A model generated the notes under the pieces. It worked only from the letters and a program-made list of their open reading frames with translations, was not told the DNA's origin and ran no database searches. A program made the position numbers and the translations under genes. From Acholeplasma granularum ATCC 19168 (GTDB lineage: Bacteria; Bacillota_I; Bacilli_A; Acholeplasmatales; Acholeplasmataceae): DNA of 64,000 bases. This document shows positions 45,538 to 54,500 of the stretch, piece by piece (within the stretch, counting starts at the first letter, position 1; each line of letters starts with the position of its first letter). The stretch covers positions 124,001 through 188,000 of the forward strand of contig NZ_JAFR01000007.1 in NCBI RefSeq assembly GCF_000526235.1, given 5' to 3'.

Positions 45538-47913
45538 TTATATTTTAATTGTATCTAGTTTCCATATATCTTGATTATACTCACTTATTGTTCTATCTGA
45601 AGTAAAGAAACCTGCATTCGCAATATTCATAATGACCATTTTCCACCATAAATCTTGATTTTTATATAAATAATTCGCTTTTTCTTGAGCACTTACATAA
45701 CTATCAAAATCTTTTAATACTAAGAAATAATCTGATGTTAATAGATTTTGTAGTATGAAATCAAAATGTGTTGGATTTGGTGTCAGTTTTCTAATGAATT
45801 CAAATACTCGTTGTAATCTCTGATCTTGATCATATATTTTTCTTGGGACATATCCATTATTCTTATAAATATTATTAACTTCTTCGGCAGATAAACCAAA
45901 GATAATATTATTTTCTTTACCAGCTTCTTGTACAATTTCAACGTTTGCACCATCCATTGTACCAATAGTAATCGCTCCATTTAGCATAAATTTCATATTA
46001 CCAGTTCCACTAGCTTCTTTAGATGCAGTTGAAATTTGCTCTGATAAATCAGCAGCTGGAAATAGGAATTCTGCATATGTTACATTATAATTTTCTACAA
46101 AAACAACCTTTAATAAGTCATTAGTTTCTACGTCATTATTTATAACGTGTGAAACTTTATTAATTAACTCAATAATACCTTTTGCCATAACATATGATGG
46201 CGCTGCTTTAGCTCCAAAAATAAAGTTTTGTGGGTAGAAATTTTTCTTAAATTCATTATCTGATTTTAATCTTAAATACGTATGAATCACATTTAAAATA
46301 TTCAGTAGTTGTCTTTTATATTCATGAAGACGTTTAATTTGAATATCAAAAATAGCATTTTCGTTTAAAGTAACACCTGTATCTGCTTTTATTTTTTTAA
46401 TAAGTGCGCGTTTTTTTGCTAATTTCATCTCTTTAATTTGGTTTTGAACTTTTTTATCATCTTTATATTTTTCTAAACCTTTAATTTGTGGTAAATCTGT
46501 TTGCCATTTTGTACCCAATAAATTATTTAGAATATCTGTTAGTTCATGGTTGATATGAAGTAACCAACGACGATGTGTTATACCATTAGTTTTATTATTA
46601 AATTTTTCGGGATATAAATTATAAAAGTCATTTAATTCTATATTTTTTAATATATCGGTGTGAAGTGCTGCCACACCATTTACAGAAAATGATCCATATA
46701 TACATATATTAGCCATACGAACATTGTTAGCTCCAATTAGTTGCATCGTATATACTTTTTCTGCTGGCACTTTAGCTTCTTCAAGAACAATTTTAAAACG
46801 ACGATTCATTTCTTGAATGATTTCAAATGTTCTAGGTAATAGATTTCTAAATATTTTAATATTCCACTTTTCTAAAGCTTCTGATAAAATTGTATGATTT
46901 GTATAAGCAACTGTTTTGGTTACTATATCCCAAGATTCATCATAACCTAAATTTTCCTCATCCATTAATATACGCATTAACTCAGGAATTATTAAAGTTG
47001 GGTGTGTATCATTGACTTGAAACACATAGTATTTTGGTAAGTCTCTTACATCTCTACCAAGTTTCTTATGATTTAAAATTACATTTTTAATTCCAGCTGC
47101 CGAAAATAAGTATTGTTGTTGTAATCTTAATGTTTTACCGGCTTCTGTTGAATCATCTGGATATAATGATTCTGTAATTTTATCTACCATTTTTAGATAT
47201 TCATCATCGTGATATTTATGCCACTGACTTTTTTCGGCTGACCACAATCTAAGTGTTGTAACTATACCATTGTTTGCACCTACGACTTTAACATCATAAG
47301 GAACAGCTTTTATCCATACAGGATCAATTAATTTAGTGTCTTTTACATAGCCAAAATATGGAATTTGAATTGCTTCATCTTCTTTTCTTTCTTCCCAATA
47401 AAATGGTTTTTCTAACCAAGGATCCGGATATTCTTTTTGCTGATCATTTTCAAATCGTTGCACAAAGAATCCTTTTTTATATCTAAGTGAATTACCATAC
47501 AAAGGTAATGAAAGTGATGCAGCAGAATCAAGAAAACAGGCAGCAAGTCGACCAAGCCCACCATTACCTAAACCTGCATCAGTTTCAGCTTGCTCTACTT
47601 CATTTAGGTCAATTCCCCAATCATCAAACGCTTCTTTTACAACATCAATATAACCAGAATTCATTAAATTAGAAGTAATTAAACGCCCCATTAAAAATTC
47701 CATTGAAAAGTAAATTGTTTTCTTTAGATTGTTTTCTTCTACATATTTTGTTGTTTTTTCATAGTTATCATCCAGTTGCTTATTCAAAAGTGAAGCTAAA
47801 GCTGCATATTTTTCATAAGTTGTAGCAGATTCTACCTTCTTATTAAAAAGGTTTTTTAACATTAAAATATATGCACCCTTAAAAATATCCTTGTTTAAAA
47901 ATACGTTGTCCAT
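45538..47913 (-). CDS. glgP: Glycogen/maltodextrin phosphorylase
   Basis: A 791-residue GT35 phosphorylase that releases glucose-1-phosphate from alpha-1,4 chains. The N-terminal part has YFSMEFLMGR and GLGNGGLGRLAACFLDS; the PLP-binding Lys is in KEASGTGNMKFMLNGA (near residue 650). AAAGGA precedes the ATG at 47913. It is downstream of a LacI/cre-like operator and separated from glgB by a terminator, so it has its own transcript. Its product enters glycolysis without ATP cost, an advantage for a fermenting organism. Confidence 0.95.
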   Translation of the reverse strand: MDNVFLNKDIFKGAYILMLKNLFNKKVESATTYEKYAALASLLNKQLDDNYEKTTKYVEENNLKKTIYFSMEFLMGRLITSNLMNSGYIDVVKEAFDDWGIDLNEVEQAETDAGLGNGGLGRLAACFLDSAASLSLPLYGNSLRYKKGFFVQRFENDQQKEYPDPWLEKPFYWEERKEDEAIQIPYFGYVKDTKLIDPVWIKAVPYDVKVVGANNGIVTTLRLWSAEKSQWHKYHDDEYLKMVDKITESLYPDDSTEAGKTLRLQQQYLFSAAGIKNVILNHKKLGRDVRDLPKYYVFQVNDTHPTLIIPELMRILMDEENLGYDESWDIVTKTVAYTNHTILSEALEKWNIKIFRNLLPRTFEIIQEMNRRFKIVLEEAKVPAEKVYTMQLIGANNVRMANICIYGSFSVNGVAALHTDILKNIELNDFYNLYPEKFNNKTNGITHRRWLLHINHELTDILNNLLGTKWQTDLPQIKGLEKYKDDKKVQNQIKEMKLAKKRALIKKIKADTGVTLNENAIFDIQIKRLHEYKRQLLNILNVIHTYLRLKSDNEFKKNFYPQNFIFGAKAAPSYVMAKGIIELINKVSHVINNDVETNDLLKVVFVENYNVTYAEFLFPAADLSEQISTASKEASGTGNMKFMLNGAITIGTMDGANVEIVQEAGKENNIIFGLSAEEVNNIYKNNGYVPRKIYDQDQRLQRVFEFIRKLTPNPTHFDFILQNLLTSDYFLVLKDFDSYVSAQEKANYLYKNQDLWWKMVIMNIANAGFFTSDRTISEYNQDIWKLDTIKI

Positions 47914-47948
47914 GTTATATCCTTTCTTGTAACAGATTTTACACTTTT

Positions 47949-47957
47949 ATTTTAACA
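47949..47957 (-). promoter_or_regulatory. Extended -10 promoter of glgP
   Basis: TGTTAAAAT on the minus strand, 35 bases upstream of the glgP ATG. The LacI-type palindrome lies just upstream of the expected -35 position. Confidence 0.5.
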
Positions 47958-47971
47958 TAGTTGGTAAAGAT

Positions 47972-48024
47972 AAAAGATGTGCAACCGTTTACATTGATAA
48001 ATCACACAAGGTTTCACATCTTTT
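47972..48024 (-). terminator. Long hairpin terminator of the LLM/SRAP gene run
   Basis: AAAAGATGTG and CACATCTTTT (47972-47981 and 48015-48024) pair, with AACC/GGTT continuing inside. The T tract is part of the stem, so termination may be incomplete. The glgP operator palindrome is inside it. Confidence 0.55.
47980..47993. promoter_or_regulatory. LacI/cre-type operator upstream of glgP
   Basis: TGCAACCGTTTACA fits TGnAAnCGnTTnCA at every fixed position, the form bound by LacI-family maltose repressors and by CcpA. It lies upstream of the glgP promoter and is the best copy seen near the glucan genes. Confidence 0.6.
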
Positions 48025-48042
48025 TTAAATATAAATATTAAA

Positions 48043-49089
48043 TTAAGAAGATTTAAGTTTTTCTTTTATACTCGGCACTATTACTTTACCAAATAATTCA
48101 ATCGTTTTTATCACATCTTCATGAGGCATTAAAGAGCCTGGTGTATGTAATAAAAATCTATTGATTCCCAAACCTTTAATGATTTCATAAATTCTTTTTT
48201 CAATATTATCTACATGTCCTACCAATAATGGTCCGTTTTTAATTTTCTCTAAATAATCTTTTTTATAGGTTGTTTGCCAACCACGTTCTTCACCTATTTT
48301 CTTATAGCTAGAATGATGAGGTAGATAATATCTTTCTATTAAATCTTTATCGTCTTTATCTGTAATTAAACCATGCATATGGATACCAATTTCCATATCT
48401 TCTTCTTTGTTACCTGCTGCAAAATAATAATACTTATATAAATCAATAAGTGGTTTAAATCTTAGTGGATTACCTCCAATAATAGCAAGCATAAGTGGTA
48501 ATCCTAGCTTCGCAGCTCTTACAATACTTGATTGTGTACCACCTACGGCAATACTTATCTTTAACTTATCTTGTACACTTCTAGGATAAATTCCTAAATT
48601 ATTTAATTTTGGTGTATGTTTAGTGCCTTGCCAATTTGCTTTTTCATGACTTCTAATATGCAATAGCATTTCTAATTTTTCAGTAAATAATTCATCATAA
48701 TCTTCTAAGTTATAACCAAAAAGTGGAAAAGACTCGATAAAAGATCCACGTCCTGCCATGATTTCAGCACGACCACCACTTAATATATCTAAAGTTGCAA
48801 ATTCTTCATATATTCTTACAGGATCAGCACTTGATAAAACAGTTACGGCACTTCCTAAATGAATATTTTTTGTAAGTTTTGCAGCAGCAGAAAGTATCAT
48901 CTGTGGAGATGATGCTGCATAATCATAACGGTGATGTTCCCCAATGCCATAATAATCCAGTCCAACTTCATCTGCTAAAATAATTTCTTCAATTGCCTGG
49001 TTTATTCTGATATCATGGCTTATCATGCCACTTTCTTTATCAACACCAGTTTCTAAAAAGGTAGTAAGCCCAAATGTATATGGTTTCAT
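48043..49089 (-). CDS. LLM class flavin-dependent oxidoreductase
   Basis: A 348-residue luciferase-like monooxygenase. The N-terminus (PYTFGLTTFLETG), DYYGIGEHHRYDYAASSPQM, LGSAVTVLSSADPVRIYEEF and RAEIMAGRGSFIESFPLFG match the FMN-binding TIM barrel of the group. It oxidises an unknown compound with reduced flavin from a reductase. First position downstream in the block that separates glgP from glgC-glgA; one base after the AbiEii-like gene, so the two are co-transcribed. Confidence 0.87.
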   Translation of the reverse strand: MKPYTFGLTTFLETGVDKESGMISHDIRINQAIEEIILADEVGLDYYGIGEHHRYDYAASSPQMILSAAAKLTKNIHLGSAVTVLSSADPVRIYEEFATLDILSGGRAEIMAGRGSFIESFPLFGYNLEDYDELFTEKLEMLLHIRSHEKANWQGTKHTPKLNNLGIYPRSVQDKLKISIAVGGTQSSIVRAAKLGLPLMLAIIGGNPLRFKPLIDLYKYYYFAAGNKEEDMEIGIHMHGLITDKDDKDLIERYYLPHHSSYKKIGEERGWQTTYKKDYLEKIKNGPLLVGHVDNIEKRIYEIIKGLGINRFLLHTPGSLMPHEDVIKTIELFGKVIVPSIKEKLKSS

Positions 49090-49090
49090 A

Positions 49091-49852
49091 TTATTTTTCC
49101 CTCATTAGAAATTTTATTTTAGGATGCTTGATGACTTTATTGGCCATAGTTTGAGGCAAGATAAGGTGTGGTTCAAAAATATTTTCTTCAATCTGTCTTA
49201 AATACTTTAATTCATCATCATTAAAATTTAGAATATCTTTTAGATACGTGTTTGTATAAATACGTTCTAAATTAGATTTTGAAGTACTCATACCCAAATA
49301 AAACATTGTTATTTTTTTTAAAAATGGATATTGTTGAGGTAATATTTTTTTATTAATCATTAAGTAATTTAAAATTGTTTCATCACTCATACCTTCATTA
49401 TATTCTACAAAATAACGTGCATAGTTTTCTAAAGTTGACAGACTATAAATATGAAGGTCTTCAAAATCTTTATCTTTACGTGCGAAATATTCCGGTTTTA
49501 AAATATGCACTCTGTTTAAATAATCAAACTTTATATAAAAATGTTCTTTAGTATGATTATCTATAAAAGCATAAGTATCTAAATATCCTTTTAACTCTGT
49601 TTTTTTAGTATCAAGTGTAAAGTTTTTTTTCTGTAGTAATAAAGGTAGTTCTTTATTTACTGAGCGTCTATATTCATTAATTGCTTCTATTGGTGCATCA
49701 CTATCTAAATCAAAATACAATGTGTTTGTTATAAAACCTATGTCAAAAATTAAAAACTGTAATGCCGATGTTCCTGATAATTTATAGTGACTGAATAACT
49801 CATTTGTATCAAATGTGTATAAAATATCACCTAGTCTATGTAATTTATTCAT
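49091..49852 (-). CDS. AbiEii-like nucleotidyltransferase-fold protein (weak call)
   Basis: A 253-residue protein without a firm family. Near the N-terminus LSGTSALQFLIFDIGF followed by LYFDLDSD resembles the GGTALxL...S-DIDL pattern of AbiEii/type IV toxin nucleotidyltransferases, with the GG changed to SG and the Ser missing. Later LSTLENYARYFVEYNEGMSD resembles the helical part. No AbiEi-type antitoxin gene is adjacent, so it may be an orphan or a domesticated relative. It is co-transcribed with the SRAP gene upstream (12 bases) and the LLM gene downstream (1 base). Confidence 0.45.
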   Translation of the reverse strand: MNKLHRLGDILYTFDTNELFSHYKLSGTSALQFLIFDIGFITNTLYFDLDSDAPIEAINEYRRSVNKELPLLLQKKNFTLDTKKTELKGYLDTYAFIDNHTKEHFYIKFDYLNRVHILKPEYFARKDKDFEDLHIYSLSTLENYARYFVEYNEGMSDETILNYLMINKKILPQQYPFLKKITMFYLGMSTSKSNLERIYTNTYLKDILNFNDDELKYLRQIEENIFEPHLILPQTMANKVIKHPKIKFLMREK

Positions 49853-49864
49853 ATTAAATATCCT

Positions 49865-50542
49865 TTATTCACTAATTTTTTCTATTAAACTTCTATCATC
49901 ATTTATTGTAGCATTAACACGGTTAGAAACCTTATGATAATGCATTTTATCCGGTTCATAAGGTATAAGTATTTTTTCTAATATTTTTCTGTCTTTGATG
50001 TTTGTATTTAACCATATTTTTTCAGTTTCTTTATTTAAGATAACCGGCATTCTATCATGTATATTTTCCATTAAATTATTACTATGAGTAGTAATAATAG
50101 CAACTGTATGTAGCTTTTTTCCGTCTTCTAATTTATATGTACTCCAGATTGCTGCCATTGGAAAAAGTAATTGATCCGTTAAGATTCTATACGGTTGTTT
50201 TTGATTGTTTTGTTTTTGCCATTCATAAAAACTATCTGCCAAAACCACGCATCTTTGATTAATCACACTCACTTTAAAGGCGTTATTATCAAAAATAGTT
50301 TCGGCTTTTGCATTAATAATTTCTATCTTTTTATGATTTTTTGAATATGGTGGTATAAATCCCCATTTAAGTTCACCAACTCGGTAATTTATGCCATCAC
50401 TAATAACTGAAATAACGTTATTGGATGGTGCAACATTAAATCTAGGTATATTAAATGATTTTGAGTTTAAAATATCATATCTCTGACTTAAAAATTGATT
50501 CAATTGATCATTATTAAGTGTTATTGTAAATCGTCCACACAT
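49865..50542 (-). CDS. SRAP domain protein (YedK/HMCES-like, abasic-site DNA crosslinking)
   Basis: A 225-residue SRAP protein. The catalytic Cys is residue 2 (MCGRFTIT), INAKAETIFDN gives the active-site Asn and Glu region, CVVLADSFYEWQKQ and the His in IHDRMPVIL complete the signature. Such proteins bind single-stranded DNA with an abasic site and form a reversible thiazolidine crosslink that protects the lesion. Starts with ATG that must be removed to expose Cys2. Neighbours are the AbiEii-like gene and a helicase, giving a DNA-maintenance flavour to the block. Confidence 0.92.
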   Translation of the reverse strand: MCGRFTITLNNDQLNQFLSQRYDILNSKSFNIPRFNVAPSNNVISVISDGINYRVGELKWGFIPPYSKNHKKIEIINAKAETIFDNNAFKVSVINQRCVVLADSFYEWQKQNNQKQPYRILTDQLLFPMAAIWSTYKLEDGKKLHTVAIITTHSNNLMENIHDRMPVILNKETEKIWLNTNIKDRKILEKILIPYEPDKMHYHKVSNRVNATINDDRSLIEKISE

Positions 50543-50574
50543 ATAAAATCACCTCATAAATATTTTAACAAATA

Positions 50575-50599
50575 AACAAAAAATCCTCTATTTAGAGGA
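50575..50599 (-). terminator. Terminator of the DUF2188 gene
   Basis: Stem TCCTCT/AGAGGA (50584-50589 with 50594-50599), loop ATTT, then T6 on the minus strand. The TAG stop overlaps the stem. Confidence 0.78.
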
Positions 50600-51181
50600 C
50601 TTGTTGCTGTAATCTTGTTTTCTAATTGAACCATCTTTTTTATGTATGACAACAGATGTATTATTTGAATCTGCTAAATCTTGAGCATACTTTATTGCTT
50701 CAACTTGTGTTTTAAAGTACTTAATCGTTTTTTTAGAACCTTCTTTTCTGACTCGCCATTGACCACTGAATTCAGAATTTTCATCTTTGTTTAAAGATAC
50801 ATGATATTTTAGTACTTTAGCTGGTTTAGGTTTATCTATTTTAGAATCTTCTTTTGTACTTAGATTATCATCAATATTTTTAGTATTATCTTTATTAGTA
50901 ACTGTATTTGAATTTTTTTCTACTGTTACTTCAGGGTCTTTTACTTGTTCAATAACTGTTGCTTCTTCATTACTTTGAACAACAGGTTTCGATGTTGGCT
51001 TTGTATCATCTTCATCAATTGACTTCTTATCAACTTTAACCTCTTTATAACTAACATTTTGTTTCTTTTTCTTTGGAACCAGTATCAAAATAAGTATAAA
51101 GATTAACAACAAGATGATTATAGCAGTTACATATTCTAATAAGCCCCAACTGTTTATGTCAAATCCGTCTTTAAATGGCAT
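50588..51181 (-). CDS. Membrane-anchored DUF2188 protein
   Basis: A 197-residue protein in three parts: one transmembrane helix (about residues 13-33), a low-complexity charged middle rich in Lys, Asp, Thr and Val (residues 35-125), and a C-terminal DUF2188 domain with GQWRVRKEGSKKTIKYFKT and SVVIHKKDGSIRKQDYS. The Lys run after the helix suggests the soluble part faces the cytoplasm. DUF2188 has no known biochemical role. Own promoter (51218-51246) and terminator, so it is monocistronic. Confidence 0.78.
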   Translation of the reverse strand: MPFKDGFDINSWGLLEYVTAIIILLLIFILILILVPKKKKQNVSYKEVKVDKKSIDEDDTKPTSKPVVQSNEEATVIEQVKDPEVTVEKNSNTVTNKDNTKNIDDNLSTKEDSKIDKPKPAKVLKYHVSLNKDENSEFSGQWRVRKEGSKKTIKYFKTQVEAIKYAQDLADSNNTSVVIHKKDGSIRKQDYSNKSSK

Positions 51182-51217
51182 AAATCCATCCCCCTTTGTT
51201 ATTTGTTTATTAACTAT

Positions 51218-51246
51218 ATTGTACTACTTATTACATTTTTTATCAA
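51218..51246 (-). promoter_or_regulatory. Promoter of the DUF2188 gene
   Basis: TTGATA (51246-51241), 17 bases, TACAAT (51223-51218) on the minus strand, then AAAGGGGG eight bases before the ATG. Confidence 0.7.
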
Positions 51247-51302
51247 TAATATGTATAAATTGATAGTTTTTATCCATATTATTGATTATTTTTTTATATA
51301 AT

Positions 51303-51584
51303 CTATATTTGAGTATAGAAAAAATATAATAATAAAAGATGTCCAATAAAGGTAATCCAATTTACCAAGACAAAATACCAATGTTTTGTTTTATGTCTAG
51401 CTATATAAAGTCCCATTAATCCACCTATTGAACCTAAAAAAACAGACAATAAAAGTAAATCTTTTTCTTTAATACGCCATTTATTCTTTTTTGCAGCATC
51501 CTTATCATATAAATATATTACATATGTAATTAAGGAAATAAAAATCCAAACAATTACATAGATATATAGGTATAACGGGTTCAT
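51303..51584 (-). CDS. DUF1294 family membrane protein
   Basis: A 93-residue membrane protein with three hydrophobic helices. The DUF1294 core is present: YLYDKDAAKKNKWRIKEKDL, then LLSVFLGSIGGLMGLYIARHKTK. Function unknown. The ATG overlaps the stop of the large helicase gene by 4 bases (ATGA), so translation is coupled to it; this is the only clue to a joint role. Confidence 0.85.
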   Translation of the reverse strand: MNPLYLYIYVIVWIFISLITYVIYLYDKDAAKKNKWRIKEKDLLLLSVFLGSIGGLMGLYIARHKTKHWYFVLVNWITFIGHLLLLYFFYTQI

Positions 51585-54500
51585 AATATACTCTTTTCTA
51601 ATTTATTTTTTAATAATTCTTTTATATTTTTCAGCTCTTTATTTGGATCAGTATACCAATTAGATTCTAAAAGTCTATAGGTATTCCAATTTCTTGATTG
51701 AAGATATTTTTCATAATGAAGTAAATCTCTTCTAGCATATAAATGTTCTTTACTAAACTCACATAGTATTCCAAGAAGATAATCATCAGTATTTTTATTC
51801 TTGATAGCAAGATTAATTTTATCATTACCAATACCTATATTTAAGTCTACAAGATAACCTAATTTTTCAATTCTTTTTTGCAAATCTAAAATCATTTCGT
51901 TATTTGACTTGACTTGTAGATTATCGTCATTTTGATGAAGGTTAGATAATACTGCTTTAGTTAGTACATCATTATTTGTAGAAACATAGTAACAATATCT
52001 CATAAAATCTTTTAATAGTTTAGGCCCTTTTGACTGTAAGTCCTCTACCTTAAATTCCTCTGGGTATAAACTTGATACGAAGTAAATCTTCTTTTTTGCA
52101 CGTGTAATCGCAACATTTAAGCGGTTTTGTCCACCTTCTTGGTTTAGCCATCCAAATCGGCGCATGACCTGTCCTTGTTCGTTTTTAGCATATCCCATAG
52201 AAAATATTATAATATCTCTTTCATCACCTTGTACGTTTTCAATATTTTTTATAAATAATGATTTATCTTCACCATCATCTTTTCTAAACATTTCTTTTTC
52301 AAAATGCTTTTGATAAATACCTTTTTTAAATAATACCTGATCGACTTGATTTTCAATCATATCTCGATGTGCACTATTAAATGTAATTACACCTATTGAT
52401 TCATTATTTTCTCTAGTTTTAAATATTTTCTTTAGTAATTCAACAACTGCTTTAGCTTCTTCTTTATTTGATCTATTTTCAAAGGATGCATTTTTTACAT
52501 ATACATATTCAATTGGTGGCGTAACCGACTTTTCTTGGTTTGGAGATATAATTAGTTTTCCATCATAAAATGCATGATTTGAAAAAGCAATCAACTCTTC
52601 ATATTTTGATCTATAGTGATAGTTTAATAGTGTCTCTTTATATCGATATCTAGCTAAATCAAGTAAACTCTTAGCATCCAAAGATACATCCTTTAATATT
52701 TCATCTTCATAAAACTCATTTGAATCATCAAGTCTACCACTACCTAAGCTAGAAGGTCTTAATTGTTTAGGATCTCCTGCAATAACTACCTTTTTAGCTC
52801 TATAAATAGAAGGAATTCCTTTTTCAACATACATTTGACTTGCCTCATCAAATATAACCAAGTCAAACATGCCTGATTCTAAAGGTAATATGGTTGATAC
52901 TACCTCAGGTGTCATCATCCATAACCTAATATGTTTACTCATTTCAACATTAAATGTTTCAATAAATGACTTAATACTTGGCTTACTATCTTGTTCAAAT
53001 ATACGTTTAATATCCATAATACGTTTTGTATTATTCAAATTTAGTGCATGTTTATATAATGCCATTTCAAAAGATTCAATTGTAATGTTCATTTTAATAT
53101 TCATTAAATCTTTAATAGATTCTAATTTAGTTTGATAATTATCAAATATATACAAATATTTTTGATGACTTGCTTTAAATTCTTCTAAGTATCCTGAATA
53201 GAAACCATCAAATATGTATTTTCTGTATTTATATATATCAGTAATATCTTTTAGTTGATTATTAGTATTTAACATTTTCAAAAATGTTTTATGAGCTGGT
53301 CTTAAATTTTGATATATTGTTTTATATTTATTTAATGAAGTGATGTTGTCATAAATATAATGATGTAAATCTTTATTTTTAAACATTAGGTTTAAATAAT
53401 TTTTACGTATTTTTTTCTTTTGACTTAAGAAACTCATACTATCTATATATTCATTAACAAATTTATTTCTTATTTTTCTTTGTTTGAAATATGTTTTCTT
53501 TTCATAGATGTCTATTATATTTAAATAGTCATTATGTAATTGTTCAAATATTATTTTTTGACTTCTTGTGATTTTAGTTTCTAGCATATGCATTATTTTA
53601 TAATTTCTAAAGTAGTAATCAAAATCTAACATACGCTTTAAGTGTAAATCAGTATCAAATGTCTTTTCTAGTGCATCTACAATTTGAAAATTAATTTTTT
53701 TATAATTTTCATTAAATATTTTATGTATATCAGATGGTGTAAGATGATTTAATATGTCTTTATCTTTTATATATCTTTTATATAACTGAAAAACCGGAAT
53801 ACCTTCAATAGTTTCATCATATAGCAATTTTAATGATTGATCCATGTCATTTAATAATCGCTTAATTTCTAGTTCATTAGAATAAATGTCATTATTCATT
53901 GTTCTAACTGGAGCAACAGGATCTAAAAATTTATTTAATTTATCATAAAAATCTTGTTTATTTTCAGCATCATCAATAAACATAGCATATCTATTTGCGG
54001 TTTTAAGTCTAGAATATATGACATCAAGTGCAACCTTTTTTTCCGAAACAACTAATACATTTTCGCCTTTTAAAATTGAGGTTGATATAAGTGATGTAAT
54101 AGTTTGACTTTTTCCTGTTCCAGGAGGTCCCCAAATAACTATTTTCTTTTCCGTATTGAGTAGATCTATAACTTTTTCTTGGGAATAGTTTAGATCGTTA
54201 ATATATGAGATATTTTCTTCATCAATCGGTGATTTTGTAACTTCTATTAATTCAGTTTTAGCAGATTTAAAAAGGTTTGTTTCATCAATGAGTCCTTCTA
54301 AAAGTTCATTATATGTTTTTGATTGTAGGATTTTTTCCATATCCTTTTGAATACTTGAAGAAAATACTTGAAATCTAGATAATGTAATATAAGGCTTTAT
54401 AATAAATCCTAAGTGTTTACGTTTAAGAAAATCATCTTTTAATTCGTTTAAAAATGGAATAAATTTATTTTCAAATTGCTTATTTATGTTTAGTCCATGT

